64,000 bases of DNA from Streptomyces avermitilis MA-4680 = NBRC 14893 (GTDB lineage Bacteria > Actinomycetota > Actinomycetes > Streptomycetales > Streptomycetaceae), in NCBI RefSeq assembly GCF_000009765.2, contig NC_003155.5, forward strand, positions 434,001 through 498,000, in the 5' to 3' direction. The notes under the pieces were generated by a model. It ran no database searches. It worked only from the letters and a program-made list of their open reading frames with translations, and had not been told where the DNA came from. Position 1 is the first letter of the stretch. Every line of letters begins with the position of its first letter. Shown piece by piece: positions 35,466 to 44,859 of this stretch. The position numbers were made by a program, and so were the translations under genes.

Positions 35466-37561
35466 GCAGCCCGCCCCCCGACCGCCTCTACGACCTGCTG
35501 CCCGCGGTCCACCGCGGCCGCGACGAGGAACAGGGCTTCCCGCTGCGGGCGTTGCTGCGGATCGTCGAGGAGCAGGTCCGGGTGATCGAGGAGGACCTGG
35601 ACACCTGGTACGCCAACTGGTTCGTGGAGACGTGCGAGGACTGGGTGGTGCCGTACATCGGCGCCCTGGTCGGCACCCGCCCCCCGCCGCCGGGCAGTTC
35701 ACCCGGAGCGGTCCGCGCGCTGTCGCCGCGCCAGGACGTGGCGGACGCGGTGGCGAACCGGCGTCGCAAGGGCGGTGCGGCGGCGCTGGAGGCGGTCGCC
35801 CTGGACAGTTCCGGCTGGCCCGCCCGGGCCGTCGAGCTGTACCGGCACCTGGTGCGCGCCCAGCACGCACGGCATGTGCGGCTCGACCGCCCCGCCACCT
35901 TCGCCGTGCGCGACCCGCTGGCCTGCGCCCGGCTCGGCGGCCCCTTCGACGACGCGCCGCACCTGGTCGACGTACGGCGGCCGAACAGCACGCAGACCCG
36001 TGGGCTGCACGGCATCCCGAGTCTGGCCCTGTTCGTCTGGCGGCTGCGGGCCTTCCCGGTGACCCGGGCGCCGGCGTTCTGCATCGACCAGCGCTACAGC
36101 CGCTATCTCGTCAACGTCCTCGGTATCGACACCCGGTTGTTCGCCCCGGCACCGCAAGGCCCGGCGCCCGCACGGGTGTCGGGCCCCGGCGACGTACCGC
36201 ATCCGCTGGGGCGGGAGGAGTTCGAGGCCGCCGTCACCGAGTACTACGGCCCAGGCAGAAGCCTGGAGATCTGGCGGGACTCCCCCGACAACCCGGTACC
36301 GGCGGAACAGATCATCGTCGCCGACCTCACCGACTGGCGCTATCGGCCGCGGCCGGGGCAGGTCGTGGTCGACCCGGTGCTCGGCCGGATCGCCTTCCCG
36401 GCGGACGAGGCGCCGGAGGACGGGGTGTGGGTGAGCTGGCACTACGGTTTCGCCGACGCGATGGGCGGTGGCGCGTACCGACGCCCGCAGACCCCGGTCG
36501 GCGAACGCAAGCTGTACGCGGTGGGCGGCGAGGACGACTTGGGCTCGATCACGGCCGCGCTGCGGCAGTGGCGGGCGGACAAGGCAGCGGATCCGTCCCT
36601 TCATGACGCGCTGATCGAGATCCGCGACTCGGCCGACTACACGGAGGCCCTGCGGATCGACCTGGACGAGGACGACCGGCTCGAGATACGCGCCGCACGT
36701 GGTGAACGCCCGGTCGTCCGCCTGCTCAACCAGAAGGCCAACCGCTTCGACGCGCTCACCGTACGGGCCACCGCGAAGAAGCCGCCGCCCGGCACGGTCG
36801 CCGACTGCCCGCCGCCGGCCACCCGCCGCCCGCAACTGGTCCTGGACGGTCTGGTGGTGAGCGGCCGCAGCCTTGACGTGGTCGGCCAGATCGGCGAAGT
36901 GCTGGTCCGCCACTGCACGTTGGTCCCCGGCTGGGAGTTGGACCACGATTGCCGCCCCCGCTGGGGCGAGGAACCGTCCGTCGAACTGCGCCGCACCACA
37001 GCCCGCCTACGCGTGGAGCATTCAATAGTCGGCACGATCGTGGTGGACCAGGACGAGACGAAGGGCAACCCGCTGACCGTCGAGATCCTGGACTCGATCG
37101 TCGACGCCACGTCCCACGACCTGCCCGCCGTGACAGCCCCCGAGGACCGTTTCGCCCACGCCGAGTTGACCCTGCGCCGCTGCACGGTCCTGGGCGACGT
37201 GCGCGTCCACGCCCTCCCCCTCGGCGAGAACAGCATCGTCACGGGCTGCCTGCACACCCTCCGCCGCGACACGGGCTGTCTGCGCTACTCGTACGCCCCG
37301 GTCTCGCACCCTGGCCCGCCCCGCTACCGCTGCGCCACGGACCCCGCCCGTCCGCACTTCACCAGCACCCGCTACGGCCACCCCGGCTACTGCCAACTCC
37401 ACACCGCCTGCGACCCGTTGATCTCCACGGGCGCCGAGGACGGCGCCGAGCTGGGCGCCTTCCACGACCTGTACCAGCCCCAAAGCCTGAGCAACCTCGT
37501 CGGCCATCTCGCCGAGTACGTGCCGCTCGGCGTCGAGGCAGCCGTCATCACCGCCACCTAG
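35462..37561 (+). CDS. gpI-like tail/baseplate protein
   Basis: 699 residues. The N-terminal region RLYDLLPAVHRGRDEEQG, LRIVEEQVRVIEEDLDTWY and WVVPYIGALVGTR matches phage tail protein I-like baseplate proteins. The middle has Trp-rich segments (DLTDWRYRPRPGQVVVDP, WVSWHYGFADAMGGGAYR). The last about 200 residues are rich in short beta strands (LVLDGLVVSGRSLDVVG, VEILDSIVDATSH, LRRCTVLGDVRVHALPLG) in a stacked pattern suggesting a right-handed beta-helix. It could contribute the outer baseplate or a fibre-like attachment. Coupled by ATGA to the previous gene. Exact Cis number uncertain. Confidence 0.75.
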   Translation: MSSPPPDRLYDLLPAVHRGRDEEQGFPLRALLRIVEEQVRVIEEDLDTWYANWFVETCEDWVVPYIGALVGTRPPPPGSSPGAVRALSPRQDVADAVANRRRKGGAAALEAVALDSSGWPARAVELYRHLVRAQHARHVRLDRPATFAVRDPLACARLGGPFDDAPHLVDVRRPNSTQTRGLHGIPSLALFVWRLRAFPVTRAPAFCIDQRYSRYLVNVLGIDTRLFAPAPQGPAPARVSGPGDVPHPLGREEFEAAVTEYYGPGRSLEIWRDSPDNPVPAEQIIVADLTDWRYRPRPGQVVVDPVLGRIAFPADEAPEDGVWVSWHYGFADAMGGGAYRRPQTPVGERKLYAVGGEDDLGSITAALRQWRADKAADPSLHDALIEIRDSADYTEALRIDLDEDDRLEIRAARGERPVVRLLNQKANRFDALTVRATAKKPPPGTVADCPPPATRRPQLVLDGLVVSGRSLDVVGQIGEVLVRHCTLVPGWELDHDCRPRWGEEPSVELRRTTARLRVEHSIVGTIVVDQDETKGNPLTVEILDSIVDATSHDLPAVTAPEDRFAHAELTLRRCTVLGDVRVHALPLGENSIVTGCLHTLRRDTGCLRYSYAPVSHPGPPRYRCATDPARPHFTSTRYGHPGYCQLHTACDPLISTGAEDGAELGAFHDLYQPQSLSNLVGHLAEYVPLGVEAAVITAT

Positions 37562-37570
37562 GGGGACGCC

Positions 37571-38863
37571 GTGCACGGTGACTTCTCGAACATCACGTTC
37601 TCGCCCGACCGTAGCTATTCGACCGTGTTCGACCTCCAGGGACGGGTGGGGCTGGACGCCAACCGGAACGAACAGACAGCCATCCTGCTGCACTACCTAC
37701 GGACGGCGATGGCCGACCTGGTCGGGCCCTACGCCGGCCCCGCCACCAGCCTGGGCTTCGAGATCTCCGACATCGGCACCGGCGGATTCTCCATCGGGGC
37801 GGGCCGCTACTACGTGGACGGCATCCTCGTCGAGAACCCCGCCAAGGTGACCTACGCCGAGCAGCCGCACGCCTACATCGACCTCGACGACGCCGACCGA
37901 CTGCCGTCGGGCAGTTACGTCGTCTACCTCAAGGTCTGGGAACGCCACGTCACCGAGGTCGAGGACCCCTCGCTCCACGAACCCGCGCTCGGCCTGCACC
38001 AGCCCGACTCGGCGAGCCGCGCCCAGGTGGTGTGGCAGGTCCGGGCACTGCCGCTCAAGAGCCGGCAGAACCCCGTGCACCGGATCGCCGCCGAGCACGC
38101 ACCGGACCGGGGCACGGGCGTCCTCGACGTCCGCACCTCCCGCGACGACAGCTCGGCCGACGATCCCTGCACGGCGTCGCCTGACGCGTCGTACACCGGC
38201 GAGAACCAGCTCTACCGGGTGGAGATCCGGCGCGGCGGTACGGCGGCCGACGGCGCGACGTTCGCGTGGTCCCGGGACAACGGCTCGGTGATCCACCCCG
38301 TCCGCCCTCTCGGCGGCACCAAGATGCGGCTGACGTCACCGGCCCGGGACCGGCACACCGCTCTGGAGCCCGGCCACTGGGTCGAGGTGGTCGACGACGC
38401 GATCTCGCTCCGCCGCGACCTCGGCCTGCCCGCCGGGGCACCCCCGCTCCACCGGATCGACGACATCGACCCCGACACCCTGACGGTCATCCTCGCCACC
38501 ACCCCCGACCCACCCGTCTCCCCCGACCGCCACCCCTACCTCCGCCGCTGGGACCACACCCCCCTCGACACCGACTCGGGCGGCGCGATCCCGATCACGG
38601 AAGGCCCCTGGATCCCCCTGGAACACGGCATCGAAATCCACTTCCAGCCCTCCGCGGCACGGGAGCCGGCCCACGAGTACCGCTGCGGCGACCACTGGAC
38701 CTTCGCCGCCCGCCGGACTCTCGGCACGGCCATCTGGCCGTATCCGGGTGGGAGTGGGCCGCATGGGGTGCGGTATCACTTGGCGCCGCTGGCGGTGGTG
38801 GCGGGGAGCAAGGTGAGTCCGCTGCGGACGTCGTTCGCGGTGCCGTTGACGTCGGGCGTGTAA
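37571..38863 (+). CDS. DUF6519-like eCIS baseplate/appendage protein
   Basis: 430 residues from GTG 37571. The N-terminal part (MHGDFSNITFSPDRSYSTV, LQGRVGLDANRNEQTAIL, HYLRTAMADLVGP) matches the DUF6519 pattern of proteins at the end of streptomycete eCIS operons. It continues with beta-rich sequence (FSIGAGRYYVDGILVENP, LPSGSYVVYLKVWERHV) and ends with PLRTSFAVPLTSGV. Only 9 bp separate it from the preceding stop. It is the last structural gene before the second effector; a role in the baseplate periphery or target recognition is possible. No enzymatic motif. Confidence 0.72.
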   Translation: MHGDFSNITFSPDRSYSTVFDLQGRVGLDANRNEQTAILLHYLRTAMADLVGPYAGPATSLGFEISDIGTGGFSIGAGRYYVDGILVENPAKVTYAEQPHAYIDLDDADRLPSGSYVVYLKVWERHVTEVEDPSLHEPALGLHQPDSASRAQVVWQVRALPLKSRQNPVHRIAAEHAPDRGTGVLDVRTSRDDSSADDPCTASPDASYTGENQLYRVEIRRGGTAADGATFAWSRDNGSVIHPVRPLGGTKMRLTSPARDRHTALEPGHWVEVVDDAISLRRDLGLPAGAPPLHRIDDIDPDTLTVILATTPDPPVSPDRHPYLRRWDHTPLDTDSGGAIPITEGPWIPLEHGIEIHFQPSAAREPAHEYRCGDHWTFAARRTLGTAIWPYPGGSGPHGVRYHLAPLAVVAGSKVSPLRTSFAVPLTSGV

Positions 38864-38896
38864 GTGCCCCTATGTCCTCTGAAGGAAGGCCCTTCG

Positions 38897-40789
38897 ATGA
38901 TTCGCGCGCTGATCGACAGAGGCCGGACGGGCCATGATGCGGCTGCTGTTCTCCACAGCCGAGGCCACCCCCTTGATGCCGGGATCAGGCAGACCATGGA
39001 GATGGCCTTCGGTCATGACTTCAGCCAGGTGCGTGTGCACTCCGATCCGCAGGCTCACGCCCTGACCCGGCGGATGAACGCCAGGGCTCTCACCCTGGGC
39101 GACCACATCGCGCTGGGCCAGGACTGGTACAGCCCCGATTCAGCGGACGAGCTCCGGGCTCTGGCGCACGAACTCGCGCACGTCGTTCAGCAACGATCCG
39201 GCTGTGCGGAACCGCCAGCCCCTTCTCCCCATACGGAAACCGAGCATGAGGCTGTCGCGGCCGCCGACACCGTGATGGGCGGCGGAGCCGCCCGGGTACG
39301 CGGGCGCACCGGGATCGGTGTCGCCCGGCAGGCCGTCGAGTCCGACCCTTCCGACCTGTCCGACACGCAACTCGAACAGGAGTGGCTCCTGGCCGCGGCA
39401 TGGCTGGTCGACCACTCCATGCTCGAGAGTGACTACTTCACGGTGGCGAAGTATGTGAAATCCCTCGAGGACGCGATGCGGGGACGCGCGGGAGGCGCAC
39501 ACCGGGCTCAGTCCGAGGGGACGCTGCCGTTGGAGCCGCTGCGGCCCAGCATCCTTCAGGTCCCTCTCCGGTCGCCCGTCGGTGCGGCAGGCTCCAGCGG
39601 AGCCGTTCCCGCCGCCCCGCGACCGGTAGTCGCCACGCCCCTCGACATACCGGCTGAGGGGGTCGACATGCCCTGGGTCGGCCGCGGGAAAGGCATCTCG
39701 TCCAGCGAGCTCGGTTACCTGCGAGACTCGAAGTACTTCTGGCCCCGGTTCCAGCAGAGCTACGGTTCCGCCATCAGCCTGGCCAACGCACAGCTCATCG
39801 CGTCGGGCCAGGCTCCCCGCGTCGATGCCACCTGGATCGAGCATTTCCCGGGCCATGCCGCCTATGTGAACGACACTCTGGAACACCATCACGTCGGCCA
39901 GGGGTCTCGTGCCGTTCCGCTGCCGAGCCGTCTGCACGACGCCTACACGGTGTTTCACCCGCAGCGCCGTGTGGTGAGCACACCGCAGGGAGGCCTGCGA
40001 CCGATACCCCCACCACGCTCTCACGCCGACGCCCAGACCAATCTGAACAGCCATGTGGAGGCCGGTCGTATCAGCGGCCCGGGGATCGACCCGACGAAGC
40101 CGCCCACTGTTCCGGCCGTCCCACCGGCCTCAGAAGTAGCCGGACAACGAGCCACACCGCCGGCGGCCGTCCCCCGGATGTTCGGAGGGGGCCGGATACG
40201 GGGGCTCGTCGGCGGAACGATACTGGGCGGCCTCCAGCTGCTCGCCGGATATCTGTCCGCCAAGCTCCAAGACCACTTCGACCAGCAGCGCTGGGAACGG
40301 GAACGGGAGACCATTCAGGCACAGGTCGAACGAGAGCTCGACGGGATGTCCTTGGAGATCACCGACCGCTACCTGGACGCTCCTGGCAGGGAGGTATTCG
40401 CCGTCGTCGCGATCACCTCCACGGCACTCCGCACGGTGCAGGTCTACGCTACGGGCATACAAAGTGAAGTCGTGGACCAGACCGTGTACTTGGGCAGCAA
40501 GCTCGCGTCTGTGGAACTCGGCTCCGCGGCCCGGAGTGAGCGGCATGAAGAGGTACGGCAGATAGCGGCCCCGCTCAATCTGGGTTTCCCGACCACGACG
40601 TACACCACCACGACCTTGTACTCATTCGCAGTGCCGAGCCCGGACCTCATCGCCTTGCGTTGGCGGGCCTTGGAACGACTTCGCGACCTCGATCTGCAGG
40701 CACCCGCGTCACAGACTGCTCAGGCCGCTGCCGCGGTCCAGGAGGAACGAACCCGCCTGTCCGCCTGGCTGCGCCCCTCCGCCGACTAG
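38897..40789 (+). CDS. eCIS effector: DUF4157 domain with HHH-type nuclease-like region
   Basis: 630 residues from ATG 38897, which follows GAAGGAAGG by about 7 bases; an upstream ATG at 38864-38896 is possible but lacks a site. DUF4157 occupies about residues 20-105 with FGHDFSQVRVHSDPQAHAL and the zincin motif HELAH at 91-95. A Pro/Ala linker leads to residues 290-360: WIEHFPGHAAYVNDTL, then EHHHVGQGSRAVPLPSRLHD, then AYTVFHPQRR. The His cluster and spacing resemble HNH/GHH-like toxin nucleases. The C-terminal 220 residues are helical with an amphipathic segment MFGGGRIRGLVGGTILGGLQ. It is likely a second cargo of the particle. The nuclease assignment is inference. Confidence 0.82.
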   Translation: MIRALIDRGRTGHDAAAVLHSRGHPLDAGIRQTMEMAFGHDFSQVRVHSDPQAHALTRRMNARALTLGDHIALGQDWYSPDSADELRALAHELAHVVQQRSGCAEPPAPSPHTETEHEAVAAADTVMGGGAARVRGRTGIGVARQAVESDPSDLSDTQLEQEWLLAAAWLVDHSMLESDYFTVAKYVKSLEDAMRGRAGGAHRAQSEGTLPLEPLRPSILQVPLRSPVGAAGSSGAVPAAPRPVVATPLDIPAEGVDMPWVGRGKGISSSELGYLRDSKYFWPRFQQSYGSAISLANAQLIASGQAPRVDATWIEHFPGHAAYVNDTLEHHHVGQGSRAVPLPSRLHDAYTVFHPQRRVVSTPQGGLRPIPPPRSHADAQTNLNSHVEAGRISGPGIDPTKPPTVPAVPPASEVAGQRATPPAAVPRMFGGGRIRGLVGGTILGGLQLLAGYLSAKLQDHFDQQRWERERETIQAQVERELDGMSLEITDRYLDAPGREVFAVVAITSTALRTVQVYATGIQSEVVDQTVYLGSKLASVELGSAARSERHEEVRQIAAPLNLGFPTTTYTTTTLYSFAVPSPDLIALRWRALERLRDLDLQAPASQTAQAAAAVQEERTRLSAWLRPSAD

Positions 40790-40823
40790 CGCCCGGGACG
40801 GCGGCAGTGAACGGCCGACAGCA

Positions 40824-41045
40824 TCACGTCGCGCCTGACGGCGGATTCGGACGGTCGTGGGCACAGGCGTCCAACCACTCGTGTACGACCCCCAGGACCG
40901 CGTCGCGCCCGACCAGCACCATGGTTTCACCTGGGGTATGCACGTCGACTGCCTGGATGACGCGGGCGCGCAGCGTGGGCGAAGCGGGCTCGAACCACAC
41001 AGTGATCAGCAGCACGGCGGTGGGAGTCTCCGGTGTTTCGCTCAT
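40824..41045 (-). CDS. Small hypothetical protein next to the BTAD regulator
   Basis: 73 residues, minus strand, 62 bp after the stop of the BTAD gene and co-directional with it. The pattern TAVLLITVWFEPASPTLRAR near the start and VVHEWLDACAH near the end resembles small unassigned proteins found beside AfsR/SARP-type genes. No signal peptide. The ATG at 41045 has no clear ribosome site, so confidence is limited. It is convergent with the second effector. Confidence 0.5.
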   Translation of the reverse strand: MSETPETPTAVLLITVWFEPASPTLRARVIQAVDVHTPGETMVLVGRDAVLGVVHEWLDACAHDRPNPPSGAT

Positions 41046-41107
41046 GCCGGTCCGCTCGTCGGAGGATGCGCATGGGCCGACACTGGCACGGTCCTGTCAC
41101 ACGCCCG

Positions 41108-41824
41108 TCAGTCACGGATCAACGCGCAGGCCGGAAGCATCGAAGTGAAGCCCAGAGAAGGGGCGATACCGAGTTCGATGCGGAGAAGGTCCTTGAACGC
41201 CCGGTAATGCCGAATCGCCTCCAGCACATTGTGCTCGGCCAGGTGTACCGCGACCACAGCTCGGTGGGCGCTCTCCCGCAAGGGTTCGATCCTGACGCTC
41301 TCCAATGCGGCCTCCAGAGCGAGGGCGTGGTGCCCCTCCGCCAAGAGTCGGTGGGCCAGGGAGTCCAGCGCATGCAAACGGAGCTGACGAAGACGTTCGC
41401 GTTCGAAGAGCACCCAGTCCTCGTCCCAGCCGGGGAGGAGGTCGCCAGCGAAGAGCAGGTCCCGGGGCGGTGCGGGTGCCGGGGGTGATGTGCCGACCAC
41501 GTGCAGGGCCGAGTTCATCAGGGTCCGGGCGTCCACGGTGACCGACTCGGCCAGTGCGAGGGTGTCGCCCTCGCTGCACACCAGCGGCTCCCTCCCCCGG
41601 TGCAGCCGCCAGAGCGCCGTACGCAAGCTCCCGTGCGCCCGTTCCTCCGGCACGTCCGGCCACAGTGTCCCCGCGACCACCGTGCGGGTGCCGTGGTGGC
41701 GCATGCCGAGGTAGGCGAGGAGGCGTTGGGCCGCGGTGCCGACGTCGAGCGTGGTGGGGCCGTAGGTCAGGGTGAAGCGGCCCAGTAGGCACAGTCTGGG
41801 CGCGAACGTGTCGGCAGTGCTCAT
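41108..41824 (-). CDS. Short SARP/BTAD-type transcriptional regulator
   Basis: 238 residues from the ATG at 41824. The N-terminal half resembles a SARP winged helix: LCLLGRFTLTYGPTTLDVGT, then LWPDVPEERAHGSLRTALWR. The C-terminal half is the bacterial transcriptional activator domain with TPR-like helices (LRLHALDSLAHRLLAEG, ALEAALESVRIEPLRESAHR). Such short BTAD proteins activate local gene clusters. It stands beside the eCIS operon, divergent from a LAL regulator, so it may control the injection system. This link is inference from position only. A longer frame to 41932 has no support. Confidence 0.82.
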   Translation of the reverse strand: MSTADTFAPRLCLLGRFTLTYGPTTLDVGTAAQRLLAYLGMRHHGTRTVVAGTLWPDVPEERAHGSLRTALWRLHRGREPLVCSEGDTLALAESVTVDARTLMNSALHVVGTSPPAPAPPRDLLFAGDLLPGWDEDWVLFERERLRQLRLHALDSLAHRLLAEGHHALALEAALESVRIEPLRESAHRAVVAVHLAEHNVLEAIRHYRAFKDLLRIELGIAPSLGFTSMLPACALIRD

Positions 41825-42024
41825 GGCGCCTCCCCCGACGCATCCCACGAGTCCGATCGATGCAACTGCACAAGAGGGTTCCGGCGCATCGGGGAACTCC
41901 CTATGTTCGTAAGGTTTTTCACGAAACGCCAAAGCCGGACAAGGATGCGCAATCGCCCACGTCGATCACCCCGACGGGAGCACTCTGGTGACGCGGCCCA
42001 CGGCCGCGGGCGTACGGGGGCGTC
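41825..42024. promoter_or_regulatory. Divergent promoter region of the BTAD and LAL regulators
   Basis: 200 bases between the two divergent regulator genes must hold both promoters. The only A/T-rich stretch is around 41903-41935 (TATGTTCGTAAGGTTTTTCA), a plausible promoter region. No clear direct repeats of SARP type were recognised. Confidence 0.4.
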
Positions 42025-44859
42025 ATGGACGAGACGACGGTCGTGACCGGCGGCGTACCGGGGGCCGGGACGGGGCCGGCCGGGGACACCGAGTTCCCGC
42101 CGGTCGGACGAGAGTGTGAACGGGCCCTGCTCGACGGGCTGTTGGATGCCCTGACGGAGCGGGGTGGCGCCCTGCTGCTCAGCGGTGACCCGGGGACCGG
42201 GAAGAGCATGCTGCTGGGGTACACGGCCGGCCGCTGCCGTACGACCGTGTTGCGGGCCCGCGGGGTGGAGTCGGAGGCGGTGCTGCCCTATACCGTCCTC
42301 GCCGACCTGTTGCTTCCGCTCCGGCCGTACTTCACCGAGCTGCCCCCGGGGCAGAGACGGGCGCTGGAGGGCTGTCTGGCGCTGGCGGACGTGGCGGGGC
42401 CCAATCCCTATGCGGTGTGCGCCGGTGCGCTCGGTGTGCTAGCGGCGGCCGGTGAGGTGCGGCCGCTGCTGGTGGTCGTGGACGATCTGCACTGGGTGGA
42501 TCCCTCGTCACGGCAGGTCCTGCAGTTCGTGGCACGCAGGCTGACCACGGAGCGGGTGGCGCTGGTGATGGCCGTGCAGCCCGGGGCCGAAGAGGACGGC
42601 CCGTGGGCGAGCGTGCCGCGGGTGGCGCTGGGGCCGCTGGCCGAGGACGACTGCTGGACGCTGCTGCGACGGCACGGACTGGACCGAACGGATCCGGCGG
42701 CGGATCGGCTGGTCCGGCTGTCGCTGGGCAATCCGCTGGTGCTCGTCGAGTACGCGGGCATGCTCGCCCGGATGCGCGCGACGGGAGCCACGCAGTGGGA
42801 CGAGATGTGGGAGGCGCCCGGGCCGCTGGTGGAGCGGGCCTGGCGGGGACAGCTGCGCGCGCTGCCGCATCGCACCCGGGAGGCACTGGTGTACGTCGCC
42901 GCCTGCCGCACACCCGACCTCGCCCTGCTGACCAAGGCGTTGGCGGCGGACGGCACGGACCTGGACGCGCTGGACGCGGCCGAGCGGACCGGACTGGTGC
43001 GGATCCGGGACGGCGTGTGCGAGCTCCGGCATCCCGTGCTGCGGCCGGTGGTGCTGGGCCAGTGCACCACGGCCCGCCGGCTCCAGGTGTATCGGCGGCT
43101 TGCGGCGCTGTCATCGGACGAGCTGCGGACCTGGTATCTGGCCGCCGCCGCGCCCGGCCCGGACGAGGCGGTCGCCGGCCGGCTGGCCGCCGACGCCGAA
43201 CAGGCTCGTAGGCGCAATGCGTTGGCGGCCGCGGCATGCGCCTGGCACCGTGCCGCCGAGCTGTCCCCGGACCCCGCTGACGCCGCGCGTCGGCTGCTCG
43301 AAGCGGCCCGTGACGCCTTCTGTGGCGGCACCGCACGCGACGCCGCCCGCTGGTGCGAACAGGCCCTCGTGCACAGCCGTGACCCGCGGCTCACCGCCGA
43401 CATCGGGCTGCTGCGCGGACAGGCCTGCACCTGGCTCGGCGACCCGGCCCGCGCCCACCGGCTCCTCGTCGACGCCGCCCGTGCGGTGGAACCCGTGGAC
43501 CGGCCCCGGGCCTGCCTCCTGTACGGCGCCGCGGTGGCGCCCGCGATGATGGACGGTCGGCTGCGGCACGCCTCCGACATCGCGGCACGCTGCCAGGAAC
43601 TCGCCGACGACGGACGGGACACCCAGCGCCGGCACGCCGCCGTGATGCGGGCCAAGGCCCAGGCCCTGGGCGGCGACGTGCCGACAGGACGCGCGGCCCT
43701 GCTCGCGCTCCTGGACGAGAGCCACAGCCCTGTGGCCATGGACATCGCCCGCGGCCCCGAGGAACGCCAGATCGCCATGGACATCGCGCAGGGCCTCTCC
43801 TGGACGGACGACGGCGAGGCCGCCCGGCCGGTGCTGGACGCAGTGATCGAGTGCACACGGCGCGACAGTTCACCGACGCTCTTGTCGTACGCGCTGCTGG
43901 GCCGGTGCGAGGTGGAGATGTGGAGCCATTGGCAGCAGGCACGTGCGGACGCTGCGGAAGCACTGCGCTGGGCCGAGGAGTTCGGGCTTCTGGCGATGTC
44001 GGGCTACGCACTGATCCAGCTGGCCCGGCTGGATGGCCTGCGGGGCGACACTGCGGCCTGCGAGGAGCGGATCGCCCGGTACGAGCACTGGTGCGGCGGC
44101 CGGCTGCGCGGTCTGGACATGTTCGCGCGGGGCACGCTGGGGGCGGCCGCGCTGACCGCCGGGGATCCGGACACCTGCCGTACGCACCTGGAGGCGGCCT
44201 TCCGGATGGCCGACGGGATGGGGCTGGTCAACCCCAGCCTCATGCCGTGGGTGGCGGATCTGGCGGAGGCGTCTCTGCGTACCGGCGCACGGGAGCGAGC
44301 CGTCGCGGTCGCGGACTGGCTCGCCGAGCGCGCCGAGGCGACCGCGCTGGCGTGGCCCGCGGCCGCGTACGCCCGCTGCCGGGTGATGCTGGCGCGGACG
44401 GCGCAGGAGGCCGCCGACTGGCTCGCCACCGCCGAACTCGCCCACAGCAAACGGGAGATGCCTTTCGAACGGGCACGCACCCGGCTCGTCGCCGGAGAGG
44501 TGCTACGACGGTTCCGGCGGCCGTCGGCGGCGCAGGAACCCCTGCTCGCCGCGCAGCGCACGTTCACCGCGTTGGGGGCGGCGCCGTGGGCGGCCCGAGC
44601 CCGGGCGGAGGTCGCGGCGGCCGGGCACCGCACCGCCGTCCGCCAGACCGAGCCGTCCTTGACGGAGCTGCTCACGCCCCAGGAGTTCCAGGTGGCACGG
44701 GCCATCGGCGAGGGTCTGAGCAACGTCGAGGCCGCGGCCGCCCTGTTCCTGTCCCGCAAGACGATCGAGGCCCATCTCACCCGCGTCTACCGCAAGCTGG
44801 GCATCCGCTCGCGCTCGGACCTGGCACGCTGCATGGCACACGCCGGCGCCGTTGGATAA
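42025..44859 (+). CDS. LuxR-family (LAL) regulator with ATPase domain
   Basis: 944 residues. An N-terminal AAA/STAND ATPase has Walker A GDPGTGKSML near residue 54 and Walker B VVVDDLHWVDP near residue 150. The middle is TPR-like helical sequence (rich in Ala and Arg, for example AAACAWHRAAELSPD). The C-terminal LuxR helix-turn-helix is clear near residues 880-944: LTPQEFQVARAIGEGLSNVE, then LFLSRKTIEAHLTRVYRKLG. LAL regulators usually activate secondary metabolism or sugar genes after nucleotide and ligand binding. Divergent from the BTAD regulator and adjacent to the eCIS, which suggests, without proof, joint control. The ATG at 42025 is preceded by a weak GGGGG ribosome site. Confidence 0.93.
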   Translation: MDETTVVTGGVPGAGTGPAGDTEFPPVGRECERALLDGLLDALTERGGALLLSGDPGTGKSMLLGYTAGRCRTTVLRARGVESEAVLPYTVLADLLLPLRPYFTELPPGQRRALEGCLALADVAGPNPYAVCAGALGVLAAAGEVRPLLVVVDDLHWVDPSSRQVLQFVARRLTTERVALVMAVQPGAEEDGPWASVPRVALGPLAEDDCWTLLRRHGLDRTDPAADRLVRLSLGNPLVLVEYAGMLARMRATGATQWDEMWEAPGPLVERAWRGQLRALPHRTREALVYVAACRTPDLALLTKALAADGTDLDALDAAERTGLVRIRDGVCELRHPVLRPVVLGQCTTARRLQVYRRLAALSSDELRTWYLAAAAPGPDEAVAGRLAADAEQARRRNALAAAACAWHRAAELSPDPADAARRLLEAARDAFCGGTARDAARWCEQALVHSRDPRLTADIGLLRGQACTWLGDPARAHRLLVDAARAVEPVDRPRACLLYGAAVAPAMMDGRLRHASDIAARCQELADDGRDTQRRHAAVMRAKAQALGGDVPTGRAALLALLDESHSPVAMDIARGPEERQIAMDIAQGLSWTDDGEAARPVLDAVIECTRRDSSPTLLSYALLGRCEVEMWSHWQQARADAAEALRWAEEFGLLAMSGYALIQLARLDGLRGDTAACEERIARYEHWCGGRLRGLDMFARGTLGAAALTAGDPDTCRTHLEAAFRMADGMGLVNPSLMPWVADLAEASLRTGARERAVAVADWLAERAEATALAWPAAAYARCRVMLARTAQEAADWLATAELAHSKREMPFERARTRLVAGEVLRRFRRPSAAQEPLLAAQRTFTALGAAPWAARARAEVAAAGHRTAVRQTEPSLTELLTPQEFQVARAIGEGLSNVEAAAALFLSRKTIEAHLTRVYRKLGIRSRSDLARCMAHAGAVG

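Noticed and set aside
29976..35870. A 1964-codon open frame on the minus strand
   Set aside because: It is the antisense shadow of the two large baseplate genes. Its translation is low-complexity Arg/Gly/Pro, and the plus-strand genes have clear domains and coupled starts.
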